64,000 nt of DNA from an uncultured Desulfovibrionaceae bacterium (GTDB lineage: Bacteria; Desulfobacterota; Desulfovibrionia; Desulfovibrionales; Desulfovibrionaceae): positions 1-64,000 of the forward strand of contig CALUZB010000002.1 of NCBI GenBank assembly GCA_944325195.1, written 5' to 3'. Of the stretch, positions 7,656 to 15,954 are shown in pieces. The notes below the pieces were generated by a model. That model was not told where the DNA came from. It searched no databases and was given only the letters and a program-made list of their open reading frames with translations. Both the position numbers and the translations under genes were made by a program. The stretch's first letter is position 1, and every line of letters begins with the position of its first letter.

Positions 7656-7710
7656 GTTATGTGTTCAGTTTTAATGTGGGTCTTGCCCGATATTGAAAGG
7701 TGGGTGCTTC

Positions 7711-8898
7711 ATGAATGAATTGGCCATAAACGGTGGTAAGCCGGTACGTAAAACTCTGCTGCCTTATGCTACGCAATCGATAGATGAAAATGATATCAAT
7801 GAAGTAGTGAAGGTTTTGCGCGGTTCCTGGTTGACTACCGGACCGGCGGTCAAAGCATTTGAAGAGAAGCTTTGCGACTATACCGGGGCGAAATACGCGG
7901 TGGCGGTCAACACCGGAACCGCCGCGCTGCATGCCGCTTCCGCCGCCTTGGGCATCGGACCCGGCGATGAGGTGATTGTTCCGGCGATTTCTTTTGTCGC
8001 CAGCTCTAACTGCATTCTTTATCAGGGGGCAACACCTGTTTTTGCCGATCTTGACCCGGTTACGCTCACCATTGCTCCCGACGATGTCGCCCGCAAGCTC
8101 ACGCCCCGAACCAAAGCGATTGTAGCGGTTGACTATGCCGGGCAGCCCTGTAATTACGACGCGCTTGATCAGATTGCGCGAGAGCACGGCATACCCGTTA
8201 TTGAAGATGGGGCACATTCTCTGGGCGCTGCTTACAACGGCAGAAAAGTAGGGACCTTGGAGGATCTTACCATACTGAGCTTTCACCCGGTCAAACATAT
8301 CACTACTGCTGAGGGCGGGGCGATTTTAACTGATTCATTGGAACGTTGTCAAAAAATGCGCTCGTTCAGGCATCATGGAATTGATCTGGACTTACATGCA
8401 CGCGGCAGCACGAACAGCTGGATTTATGATGTGGTACGGTTGGGATATAATTATAGAATACCCGATACGAGTTGCGCCCTTGGAATCAGCCAGTTGGATA
8501 AAGCAAATATCTGGCTGGAGCGTCGCAGGGAGATAGCGGAGCTGTACTCCCGGCTGCTTGCGGATTTGCCGATGCTGCAGTTGCCGCAAGAGGCGCCGGG
8601 TTGCAATTCCGCCTGGCATCTGTATGTGGTGCGTTTGAATCTCGACAAAATCCGGGTGGGCCGGGCGGAGGTCTTTGCCGCCTTAAGAGCTGAGAATATC
8701 GGGGTTAACGTGCATTATATTCCCATACCCTGGATGACTCTTTATCAGAATTTAGGCTATCGGAAAGGACAGTGGCCGGTGGCGGAACATGAATACGAGC
8801 GCTTGCTCAGTCTGCCGATGTACCCCGGCATGTCTGACAGTGACGTGGAGGATGTGGTGCTTGCCTGCCGCAAAATCTACGCGGCATTCAGAAAATAG
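7711..8898 (+). CDS. pseC: PseC-like aminotransferase, DegT/DnrJ/EryC1 family
   Basis: This 395-residue PLP enzyme is predicted to transaminate a UDP-4-keto-6-deoxy-N-acetylhexosamine, as PseC does in pseudaminic acid synthesis. The N-terminus (INGGKPVRKTLLPYATQSID) and GSWLTTGP are close to PseC. VNTGTAALHAA binds the cofactor phosphate, IEDGAHSLGA holds the PLP-binding aspartate, and SFHPVKHITTAEGG carries the Schiff-base lysine. An ATG at 7711 with AAGGTGGG upstream is preferred over the TTG at 7693. It opens the rightward polysaccharide arm. No PseB dehydratase or PseF/G/I is present in the window, so the exact sugar is inference; other 4-aminotransferases of the family are possible. Confidence 0.8.
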   Translation: MNELAINGGKPVRKTLLPYATQSIDENDINEVVKVLRGSWLTTGPAVKAFEEKLCDYTGAKYAVAVNTGTAALHAASAALGIGPGDEVIVPAISFVASSNCILYQGATPVFADLDPVTLTIAPDDVARKLTPRTKAIVAVDYAGQPCNYDALDQIAREHGIPVIEDGAHSLGAAYNGRKVGTLEDLTILSFHPVKHITTAEGGAILTDSLERCQKMRSFRHHGIDLDLHARGSTNSWIYDVVRLGYNYRIPDTSCALGISQLDKANIWLERRREIAELYSRLLADLPMLQLPQEAPGCNSAWHLYVVRLNLDKIRVGRAEVFAALRAENIGVNVHYIPIPWMTLYQNLGYRKGQWPVAEHEYERLLSLPMYPGMSDSDVEDVVLACRKIYAAFRK

Positions 8899-8918
8899 TG
8901 ACGAGGAAAGCTTCTGTT

Positions 8919-9836
8919 ATGAAATGTCCGGCTTGCCGATGTGAAGATGTCGTATTTAAATTTAAGATAAGGGAGTTCCCTTATTTCTTTTGCCGGGGGT
9001 GTCGTTCCTTATTTATAGAGCCTGAAACTTTAACCCCTGAAGTATATAAAATATACGATCAGAGATATTATGAGAATAATGCGTATGAAGCAGATGATGA
9101 CAAGAAGGGTTACCCTTCCTATGGCGATTCTGAAAAGACCTTAAAAGAGGGCTTCCGCAACAAGTTGCAGGTGATAAAAAAGTATTGCTCCAGTGGGACG
9201 CTGCTGGACGCGGGGGCTGCCTATGGGTATTTCCTGCTCAGCGCACAGAATGATTTCCAGTGCTCCGGTCTGGAGGTAAGCGAATATGCTGCAAGCGTGG
9301 CCCGTGAAAAGTACGCTTTGGATGTGGTGACCGGTTCACTGGAGAAAACAGCTTTTTCGGACGCCCAATTTGATGTTGTCACCATGTGGGATATTGTTGA
9401 ACACATAGTAAACCCTTCCCTGGCGTTGCAGGAAGTATACAGAATATTAAAACCGGGCGGATATCTGTTTATAAGCACAGATAATGCGGCGCATTGGCTT
9501 CCAAGAGTTCTGGGGAGAAGATGGTGGGCTTTGGGGGCTCCATATCATGTTTTCCATTTTTCCAAGCAGGCGTTGGATCAGGTTGCGGTTTCAATAGGGT
9601 TTGAACAGCCTCGTTACCATAAAGATCCGCGCAAATACAGCGTATCGGAAATAATAGCCCACTTTGGGGTCTCATACGGCAGCTCCTTTTTAAACTATCT
9701 GGGCAAGCTTCTTCATAAAATACGTGTGGGGAATATCACTATAAATATAGCCAGGCCGGAACAGTTTATTGCTGTTATTCGGAAAGGTGATGCAGACTTG
9801 AAATCAAATATGCGGTGCCCCCCCCTTAAATTATGA
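8919..9836 (+). CDS. SAM-dependent methyltransferase with N-terminal zinc ribbon
   Basis: This 305-residue protein begins with a zinc-binding knuckle pair (CPAC, CRGC) in residues 1-40, then a class I methyltransferase domain. Motif I is LLDAGAAYGYFLL and an acidic residue follows in CSGLEVSEYAASVA. DVVTMWDIVEHI and ILKPGGYLFI are the later motifs. Proteins of this type modify sugars or lipids in polysaccharide loci. I chose the ATG at 8919 because GAGGAAAG lies upstream; a GTG at 8898 overlaps the previous stop. A decayed copy of residues about 70-140 lies at 10735-10945, so this gene was once duplicated. Confidence 0.8.
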   Translation: MKCPACRCEDVVFKFKIREFPYFFCRGCRSLFIEPETLTPEVYKIYDQRYYENNAYEADDDKKGYPSYGDSEKTLKEGFRNKLQVIKKYCSSGTLLDAGAAYGYFLLSAQNDFQCSGLEVSEYAASVAREKYALDVVTGSLEKTAFSDAQFDVVTMWDIVEHIVNPSLALQEVYRILKPGGYLFISTDNAAHWLPRVLGRRWWALGAPYHVFHFSKQALDQVAVSIGFEQPRYHKDPRKYSVSEIIAHFGVSYGSSFLNYLGKLLHKIRVGNITINIARPEQFIAVIRKGDADLKSNMRCPPLKL

Positions 9837-9950
9837 GGTATCAGATAATGAGGCCGCCTATGATAAGTACACAGGCAGCCTCAGATATGTGTTGAAAGTG
9901 CTTTTGGTAATGTATATTTTTAATTGCAAAATGCTGGTGGAGATAAGCTT
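9837..9950. other. AT-rich spacer between methyltransferase genes
   Basis: The 114-base spacer has no gene. It contains an internal frame remnant without a start and a GGTGGAG site serving the next gene. Confidence 0.3.
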
Positions 9951-10706
9951 ATGGATAAATTAGATTTCTGGAATCAGCGGGCACAGCTTGGAATGGCCGC
10001 CGGAACTAATGATCTTATAGCAAAACAATTAGAAATTAATGCCATCTTGGAATATATTAAAGATAACATGACTATTCTTGATTTTGGATGCGGCAATGGC
10101 ATTACTATGGTGAATATTGCAAAAAAATTTGATGTAAAAATAATAGGAATAGATTTTTCATCGGAAATGGTCGCGCATGCGCGAAAATTGGCTGACAAAG
10201 AGGGTCTTTCGCACAGGCTGGACTTTTTTGTAGGAAATGAAAACGATCTTCTAAAGCTAAATGAAAGATTTGATTTAATTTATACAGAGAGAGCGCTTAT
10301 CAACTTGGACACCTGGGAAAAACAAAAAGATACTATCTTAAACTTATGCTCCTTATTGAAGGATACTGGAAAATACGTGATGTGCGAGGCAAGCAGCGAT
10401 GGCTTGGCGGAAATAAATTTTTTCAGAAAACAGCTCAGTCTGAAAGAAATTATACCCCCGTGGCACAACCGGTATTTAGTTGACATGGAAATCAATTCAC
10501 TTAACTCAACAGGACGTATCAAACTTGAAACCGTCAACTATTTTTCCGGGACCTATTATTTCATTAGTAGAATTATCAATGCCGCTCTGGCGAAAGACAA
10601 AGGGGAAGAACCGGCATATGACGCTCCTGTTAATAAATTGGCTTTTCATCTTTCTTCGATTGGGAAATGCTCTCAATCAAGAATTTGGGTATGGAGCAAA
10701 GCATAA
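9951..10706 (+). CDS. SAM-dependent methyltransferase
   Basis: This 251-residue class I methyltransferase has motif I as ILDFGCGNGITMV, the acidic ribose-binding residue in IIGIDFSSEMVAHA, a LDFFVGNENDL segment and DLIYTERALINL. The ATG at 9951 follows GGTGGAG and is preferred over the TTG at 9924. Its base composition is clearly more AT-rich than its neighbours, with many AAA and ATT codons, which suggests a separate origin within the locus. The substrate is not known; a sugar or small lipid-linked acceptor is inferred from the context. Confidence 0.75.
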   Translation: MDKLDFWNQRAQLGMAAGTNDLIAKQLEINAILEYIKDNMTILDFGCGNGITMVNIAKKFDVKIIGIDFSSEMVAHARKLADKEGLSHRLDFFVGNENDLLKLNERFDLIYTERALINLDTWEKQKDTILNLCSLLKDTGKYVMCEASSDGLAEINFFRKQLSLKEIIPPWHNRYLVDMEINSLNSTGRIKLETVNYFSGTYYFISRIINAALAKDKGEEPAYDAPVNKLAFHLSSIGKCSQSRIWVWSKA

Positions 10707-10734
10707 AATTTCCCATGAATTTTTTCCGAAATAA

Positions 10735-11158
10735 TATCAAGATTTACCCTTCTTATGGAGATTCTGATAATACAATAAAAGATGGTCTCAACAACAAGTT
10801 GGAGTTGATAAAAAAGTATCGTTCCAGCGGAACGCTGGATGCGGCTATTGCTTAGGGGTATTTCCCGCTCAACGCGCAGAATGATTTCCAGTGCGCCGTT
10901 TTGAAGGAAAGCGAATATGCGGCAAGAGTTGACAGTGAAAAGTACGCTATTCCTTCAGACATTAATATTGAAGATGGCGTTTATCTCCGCTCAGATTCAA
11001 TTATTCCGCCGGGGGTTACTCTTGGCCGGGGTTCACTTATTGGAGCCGGTTCTGTTGTATCAAAGGATATCCCCGCTTATGCCGTGGCGGTTGGAGTGCC
11101 GGCGAGGGTTATCGGCGATATCCGTACTTATTTCAATAAAGAAAACAAAGGTGGTTGA
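10735..11158 (+). pseudogene. Chimeric remnant: methyltransferase fragment joined to a hexapeptide acyltransferase tail
   Basis: The first part (10735-10945) aligns in sequence with codons 70-140 of the methyltransferase at 8919: YPSYGDSDNTIKDGLNNKL against YPSYGDSEKTLKEGFRNKL, then IKKYRSSGTL, and NAQNDFQCA with the same spacing. It contains a one-codon loss and an in-frame TAG at 10854. The second part (10946-11158) is the C-terminal turn of a left-handed beta-helix acyltransferase: VTLGRGSLIGAGSVVSKDIP and a GVPARVIG tail. Residues from 10901 to 11158 stay open through the joint. Two decayed genes have therefore been joined by recombination. No function is expected. Confidence 0.75.
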
Positions 11159-11177
11159 GCCTGAATACGATTTGCTT

Positions 11178-11900
11178 ATGAATTCGACGAAAACAAAATC
11201 CAAAGTTCTGTGCATAATACCAGCCCATAATGAGGAAAAGAGTATCGGCTCTCTGCTTAGGGAAACTTCTTCATGTGGTTACGATTTCATCGTTGTCAAT
11301 GATGCCTCAGTTGACAATACGGCCGGCATCGTGAAGTCTTTCGGCGGAAAGCTTCTCTCGCTGCCGGTAAATCTCGGTATCGGCGGCGCTGTTCAGACAG
11401 GGTTTTTGTATGCTTTGCGCAATGGTTATGATTATGTCGTACAATTAGACGGAGATGGCCAGCATAATCCCGCGTTGATCGGCGATATTCTGGCGCCCCT
11501 GCAGAATAATGAGGCTGATTGCGTGATCGGTTCCCGCTATTTGCCGGCAATGCCGGATATTGCGTATAAAACCCCGTTTACCCGCAGGCTGGGGATGTAC
11601 TTTTCCACCTGTATTCTCCAACTGGCCACCGGGATTACCATACATGACACGACCTCCGGATTCAGGGGATTAAACAGAAGAGCATTTTCATATTTTGCCT
11701 ATGAGTATCCTGTGGATCACCCCGAGGCGGAATCCCTGCTTCTTTTACATCGGGAAGGGTTCCGGATATGTGAGGTGCCCACCAGGATGCGCCAGCGGGT
11801 TGCCGGCAAGTCTCTGTTTACCCTGACCAAAGGGCTTATGTATCCATTTCGGGTGATTATCGGATTTTGTGGTATTCTTTTGCGGAGGAAGAGCCGGTGA
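11178..11900 (+). CDS. Glycosyltransferase family 2, polyprenyl-phosphate sugar synthase type
   Basis: This is a 240-residue GT2 enzyme of the dolichyl-phosphate-mannose-synthase-like branch. VLCIIPAHNEEKSIGSLL opens the nucleotide-sugar fold, FIVVNDASVDNTA and VQLDGDGQHNP carry the acidic metal-binding motifs, and DTTSGFRGLNR is a family mark. It probably loads a sugar onto undecaprenyl phosphate at the inner face of the membrane. The start is uncertain: ATG at 11178 has no close ribosome site, and a GTG at 11151 is possible. It overlaps the DUF2304 gene by four bases (GTGA). With the next three genes it forms a lipid-sugar unit. Confidence 0.82.
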   Translation: MNSTKTKSKVLCIIPAHNEEKSIGSLLRETSSCGYDFIVVNDASVDNTAGIVKSFGGKLLSLPVNLGIGGAVQTGFLYALRNGYDYVVQLDGDGQHNPALIGDILAPLQNNEADCVIGSRYLPAMPDIAYKTPFTRRLGMYFSTCILQLATGITIHDTTSGFRGLNRRAFSYFAYEYPVDHPEAESLLLLHREGFRICEVPTRMRQRVAGKSLFTLTKGLMYPFRVIIGFCGILLRRKSR

Positions 11901-12454
11901 GCTTCAGCATCAAGTCGATATTGTTAGTGGTTATTGTTTTCGGAGCCCTGATCGGATATACTTTATATCTGCTGTATGCCCGTAAATTAAGCGCTCACCT
12001 TGCTGTGCGTTGGGCATTGGCTGAGTTGGCGGCACTTGGGTTCATTCTCTTATGGCCCTGGCTGCCGTTCATTCATTGGACATCGCAAATGAGCGACAGG
12101 AAGCTGTTGCTCCTGGTTGTGATCTTTCTTTTCATTTTTCTTGTCTTCCTGCTTCTCTATGCTTTTACGCACATTTCAGCCAACACCGGAAATATCAAGT
12201 TGCTTACGCAGGAAATTGCGCTTTTGCGCGCCGCTGTTCAGGAGGCCGGTATAGATGACCATTCCGGTGTACAGCGGGAATGTGATGCCCGGGCACTTGA
12301 AAGCAACGTGCCGGTAAAAGGCGCTTCCAAAAGGATAAGTTTGAGCGGTATCCTGATTGTTGTGTGGTCTGTATCTTGTGTCCTCGCTTATATTTATAAG
12401 GAAGATCTCCCTGAAAGCTTCAAGGCAATGCTTACAGCCGCCTACCTGGAGTAA
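11897..12454 (+). CDS. DUF2304-type membrane protein
   Basis: The 185-residue protein starts at GTG 11897, after GGAGGA, overlapping the GT2 stop. It has about four membrane spans: near residues 5-25, 35-58, 70-95 and 150-170, with a soluble stretch between the last two. Small proteins of the DUF2304 type often follow GT2 synthases that make polyprenyl-phosphate sugars, and may anchor or regulate them. The longer soluble segment and fourth span are more than the usual DUF2304 core, so the assignment is tentative at the C-terminus. Confidence 0.6.
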   Translation: MSFSIKSILLVVIVFGALIGYTLYLLYARKLSAHLAVRWALAELAALGFILLWPWLPFIHWTSQMSDRKLLLLVVIFLFIFLVFLLLYAFTHISANTGNIKLLTQEIALLRAAVQEAGIDDHSGVQRECDARALESNVPVKGASKRISLSGILIVVWSVSCVLAYIYKEDLPESFKAMLTAAYLE

Positions 12455-12457
12455 AGA

Positions 12458-14284
12458 ATGCCGCTATTTGAGCTATGGCCTTTGCCGGTGTTCATGCTGG
12501 CTTGTCTTGGAGCCGGACATGTCCTTTTTCTGTGCCTGCCGTCTTTACGAAACGATTTTTCAACCACTCTGCTTTTACTGTTCCGGTATTTGGCCGGAAT
12601 GGGAGCATTGATATTTATTCTATTCATTCTGGCTCTTTGCGGTCTTTTTCAGGCGCTGCTCATCTATCCGCTTGTGGCAGTAAGCGCGCTGCTGGGAGCC
12701 GGTATTTTACTGCGCAATGCCCGGAACCTGGCCTTGGAAGCGAAACACGAAGCCTGTGCCCTTTTTCAGGACTCCCCGCTCTGGCTGCTCCTGCTTCTGC
12801 TGTGCTTCGGGGTATGGATTTATTTTTTTGGTGGGCTGGGCACCACTGTTGATGGCGATTCTGTCGCCTTCTATTATGCGCTGGCCAAATTGACGGCAGC
12901 CACAGGACAACTTGCGCCGTTGCCGGGCTATGAGCCTTTTTCGGGAATTACTTTGTACGGCGACATGATCAGCGCTTTATTCATGCTGCTGAAAATGCCT
13001 GATTTTACGCAAAAGATGTATGGTTGGCTGCACATGTTGCCGGCCATACTGTTGTTTTATTCAGTTTTTAAGAAAACATGCGACAGCCGCCGGGCGGGGA
13101 TACTGGCGGCGGTATTTCTATGTAGTTCAACCGCATATCTGTTTTTAACCCCATTCGGTAAGAATGACTCTCTCCCGGTTTCTTTCTGTGTGGCGGCTGT
13201 TTTTTGTTTGCTGCAAGCGGTGTCGGTCAGGGAAACTAAAACCTTGTTTGGCCTGGCCGGATTGTTTGCAGGCTGCGCTGTAGGGATCAAATACAGTTAT
13301 CTGATTATTCTGTGCCCCTGGCTGCTGGTAGTGAGCGTTTATGTGGTTTATAAACAGGTCTCGCTTAATTCATACCGCATATTTATCAGTAATTTTGTGA
13401 AGCTTTCCTGCGTGACCGGCGGCGTATTTCTATTGTTTCTGGCCCCGCACTTCCTTAAAAATATATTATGGTATGGTTCGTTGGTAGGGTTGTCCTCCAG
13501 CCATGTCTATTTCAGCAGCGCCACCACGATACGGTTGTTGTTGCTGTATCCTCTGGCTCTGGTGTATGGAAATTTCTGGGTACAGGGCGGTCATATCACC
13601 CCGTTGCTTCTGGCGCTGCTTCCCTTTGTATTCATGCTTTCCAGAAAGGAGTGGGCGCTTCGGGAAGGTGCTGTGGTTTACTGGCTGGGCGCTTTGGCCG
13701 GGCTGGGAGCCTGGTTGATATTATTCCCATCGGTATTCCAGTTGAGGTATATACTGGCGGTTTATTTATGTCTGGGAATTCCGTTATGGCTCAGCGCCGC
13801 TGCAGTAAGCAAAAAAAGCAAAGCCATGTCTCTCCTCATAGTCATGCTTTCAGTTTTTTCTTTTTATGGTGCCTGGAAACATTCAAAATCAGATTTATAC
13901 CATAACTGGTGGAATACCAGGCAGTATCTTAAATCCGGCGACCCGCTTTTTATATATGGGGGGTTGAGCAGTTTTTATCTGGCTCAAAGCAAATTAAATG
14001 AAACAGCCCCTGAAAACGCGCGCGTATTCTTAATGTATTATCGCTACTGGCTGCGCCCTGACTTGCTGGAGCACGCGCGAAAAACCGGTGACCAAGGCGA
14101 CTTTACAACAAAGGACGGGTTTTGGCCTTTTATTATTGATAATAATTTTTCGTACATTCAAATGGACTCCACAACAACTCATTTGGAAGAATATATTCAT
14201 GAACCGCCGGAAGGAGTGCGCGTCAGCCCGGTTTATGTTAAGGATGAATGCTCCGTAAAAATATATAAGGTGACTGTGGAATGA
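12458..14284 (+). CDS. GT-C fold glycosyltransferase-like integral membrane protein
   Basis: This 608-residue protein has many membrane spans, at least ten, from residue 8 to about 460, then a soluble C-terminal domain of roughly 120 residues. The first large loop holds a GTTVDGDSVAFYYAL segment, in the place where GT-C transferases (ArnT, PMT and relatives) carry catalytic acids. These enzymes use a polyprenyl-phosphate sugar on the outer face of the membrane. Sequence identity to any named family is not recognised, so the role rests on topology, the acidic loop and its place between a polyprenyl-phosphate sugar synthase and a small flippase candidate. The gene follows DUF2304 by three bases and overlaps the next start (ATGA). 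Confidence 0.65.
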   Translation: MPLFELWPLPVFMLACLGAGHVLFLCLPSLRNDFSTTLLLLFRYLAGMGALIFILFILALCGLFQALLIYPLVAVSALLGAGILLRNARNLALEAKHEACALFQDSPLWLLLLLLCFGVWIYFFGGLGTTVDGDSVAFYYALAKLTAATGQLAPLPGYEPFSGITLYGDMISALFMLLKMPDFTQKMYGWLHMLPAILLFYSVFKKTCDSRRAGILAAVFLCSSTAYLFLTPFGKNDSLPVSFCVAAVFCLLQAVSVRETKTLFGLAGLFAGCAVGIKYSYLIILCPWLLVVSVYVVYKQVSLNSYRIFISNFVKLSCVTGGVFLLFLAPHFLKNILWYGSLVGLSSSHVYFSSATTIRLLLLYPLALVYGNFWVQGGHITPLLLALLPFVFMLSRKEWALREGAVVYWLGALAGLGAWLILFPSVFQLRYILAVYLCLGIPLWLSAAAVSKKSKAMSLLIVMLSVFSFYGAWKHSKSDLYHNWWNTRQYLKSGDPLFIYGGLSSFYLAQSKLNETAPENARVFLMYYRYWLRPDLLEHARKTGDQGDFTTKDGFWPFIIDNNFSYIQMDSTTTHLEEYIHEPPEGVRVSPVYVKDECSVKIYKVTVE

Positions 14285-14652
14285 AAGTATATTTATATGT
14301 CCTGCTCACAATTATCCTGGTGATATACGGGCAGATCGCCGTAAAGCAAGGTGTCGGCACACTGCTTGCTTCAGGTATCAGCGTAAAAACCAGTGGTTTG
14401 CCGGTGTTCATTATTAAAGCTCTGCTTAATCCCTGGGTGTTGAGCGGGTTTGCTTCCGCTTTTCTGGGAGCGCTTGTCTGGTTGCTGGTTTTGCAGCATC
14501 TTGAGTTGAGCCGAGCCTATCCCTTTGTCGCCATGATTTTTGTGCTGATGCCGTTCGCCTGCTGGATTGCCTTGGGGGAGGGGATTTCTCCTGGAAAAAT
14601 TATCGGCTCAGGGATAATCGCTCTGGGAATAGTTGTTTCCGGTAAATTTTAA
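14281..14652 (+). CDS. Small EamA/SMR-like membrane protein, ArnE/ArnF-like flippase candidate
   Basis: The 123-residue protein has four membrane helices (about 3-20, 45-70, 72-92 and 98-121) and the SMR-like features YGQIAVKQG near the start and LSRAYPFVAMIFVLMP in the third helix. ArnE and ArnF have this size and layout and move undecaprenyl-phosphate-aminoarabinose across the membrane. The neighbours upstream are a lipid-sugar synthase and a GT-C protein, which supports a flippase role for the same lipid-linked sugar. Small multidrug efflux proteins are the alternative, less likely here. Confidence 0.68.
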   Translation: MKVYLYVLLTIILVIYGQIAVKQGVGTLLASGISVKTSGLPVFIIKALLNPWVLSGFASAFLGALVWLLVLQHLELSRAYPFVAMIFVLMPFACWIALGEGISPGKIIGSGIIALGIVVSGKF

Positions 14653-14683
14653 TTCAGCAGGTGCACGGGAGCGGGAGAGCGGC

Positions 14684-15250
14684 ATGTTGAGTTTTCGCCA
14701 AGCGACTATGGAGGATGCAGACCTTCTTTTCATTTGGAGAAATGACCCTGTCACACGACTGGGAAGCCATTCCGATGCAGAGTTTGATTTTGAATCGCAT
14801 CTGTCCTGGTTGAAATCTTCCCTTGCGAGTCAAACAAGGGATTTGCTGATTGTTGAGGAAAACGGGCTCCCGGTGGGGACTTTGCGGATTGATTACCCGG
14901 CTGTGGGTGTGGCCGCGCTGTCCTGGACTGTGGCCCCGGAGGCGAGAGGAAGGGGGGTAGGCAAGCGTATGGTCAGGCTTGCCGTTGAGATGATCCCTGC
15001 TTCCTGTATTATCCGAGCTGAAGTTAAGGTGGAGAATACGGCTTCAATTAAAGTTGCGGAGGCCGCAGGTCTGGGCTTAATCGGGCAGGAGCAGGGGTGT
15101 ACTATGAGAAATAGGCTCTATCTTCCAATAAGTCGCTTTATTCTTTCCCTGACGCTGTATTCCAGGTGGAGGCAAGGGGAGAGAAGCTTCCAGATGAGAG
15201 ATTTTTCGCGGAACCGGCATTCCCGGTCCAACTCGATACATTTTTTATAG
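14684..15250 (+). CDS. GNAT acetyltransferase, PseH-like, with extended C-terminus
   Basis: The 188-residue frame starts at the ATG at 14684 (GGGAGAG upstream). Residues 1-140 form a GNAT fold: a FRQATMEDADLLFIWRND start, LSWTVAPEARGRGVGKRMV as the acetyl-CoA-binding motif A, and VENTASIKVAEAAGL as motif B. RNDPVTRLGSHS near the start is like PseH, which acetylates the 4-amino group made by PseC, so this gene may complete the work of the pseC-like gene at 7711. A normal end would be near residue 148 (RNRLYLP). The last 40 residues read into the opposite gene and look accidental, so the original stop seems to have been lost. Confidence 0.75.
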   Translation: MLSFRQATMEDADLLFIWRNDPVTRLGSHSDAEFDFESHLSWLKSSLASQTRDLLIVEENGLPVGTLRIDYPAVGVAALSWTVAPEARGRGVGKRMVRLAVEMIPASCIIRAEVKVENTASIKVAEAAGLGLIGQEQGCTMRNRLYLPISRFILSLTLYSRWRQGERSFQMRDFSRNRHSRSNSIHFL

Positions 15251-15954
15251 AGCTTGTCCACATGCCGTAAGTAAATGCCTTTATGGGCGTTAAATGTGGT
15301 CATCGCCGCAATCTCCGTATTTTGCCTGCCCCCGGTTGCCGCCGATCTGGAGTTCGGCTTGATGCGATAATGGAACAGCACCTCTTGGATCTGGAATATT
15401 TCCGCGCCCATGTCTGCCAGGGCCAGCCAGAAAATGTGATCTTCAAAGCCCATATGCACATTTTCATCAAAACCGCTCGCCTGCTCCCAAAGCTGTTTGC
15501 GGAACAGAGCCGATACAAATATCATGTTGCGCAGCAGCAAAGTTTCAAAGCTGTAAGGCGGAAGCTTCCATCGTCCTTTTTTTAATCCGAAATAGGCCGC
15601 CTGACAGTAACATACCCCGATGTTCGGGTTGTTGTCGAGAATACGGCATGCTTTTTCTATGTAAGTCGGATCAATCAGATCATCGGCGTCCAGAGGCAGG
15701 ATATATTCCCCCTCAGCTTGAGAGATCCCCAGATTACGGGCAGCGGATACGCCTTTCTTACCAGGGGGGACTGTGATGAGCTTCACTCTGTGCCCGAGCG
15801 ATTTCAAAACGGATTGAGTATGTGGATCAGAGCTGTGATCATCGACAACAATGATCTCACAATCCTTGTGCGTTTGATTAAGCGCGGACTCCAGGGTCTT
15901 CAGCAGGTATTTCCCATCATTATAGCAGGGAATGACGATAGATACTTTGCTCAT
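15118..15954 (-). CDS. Glycosyltransferase family 2
   Basis: This is a 278-residue GT2 enzyme. KVSIVIPCYNDGKYLLKTL opens the fold, EIIVVDDHSSD binds the nucleotide, and YILPLDADDLIDP is the metal-binding motif. GFEDHIFWLALADMG is the catalytic-base region. The ATG at 15954 overlaps the stop of the upstream gene (ATGA); a longer frame to 16005 has no start with a ribosome site. It converges with the GNAT gene and overlaps its end by 133 bases. It is the distal gene of the leftward arm; the sugar and acceptor are unknown. Confidence 0.83.
   Translation of the reverse strand: MSKVSIVIPCYNDGKYLLKTLESALNQTHKDCEIIVVDDHSSDPHTQSVLKSLGHRVKLITVPPGKKGVSAARNLGISQAEGEYILPLDADDLIDPTYIEKACRILDNNPNIGVCYCQAAYFGLKKGRWKLPPYSFETLLLRNMIFVSALFRKQLWEQASGFDENVHMGFEDHIFWLALADMGAEIFQIQEVLFHYRIKPNSRSAATGGRQNTEIAAMTTFNAHKGIYLRHVDKLYKKCIELDRECRFREKSLIWKLLSPCLHLEYSVRERIKRLIGR

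Noticed and set aside
7441-7674. A 77-codon frame in the leader of the sugar locus
   Set aside because: It has no ribosome site, no protein-like pattern and includes the terminator hairpin, so it is probably untranslated.
7261-7710. A JUMPstart/ops element for RfaH
   Set aside because: I looked for GGCGGTAGCGTG or a near match and found none in the leader.
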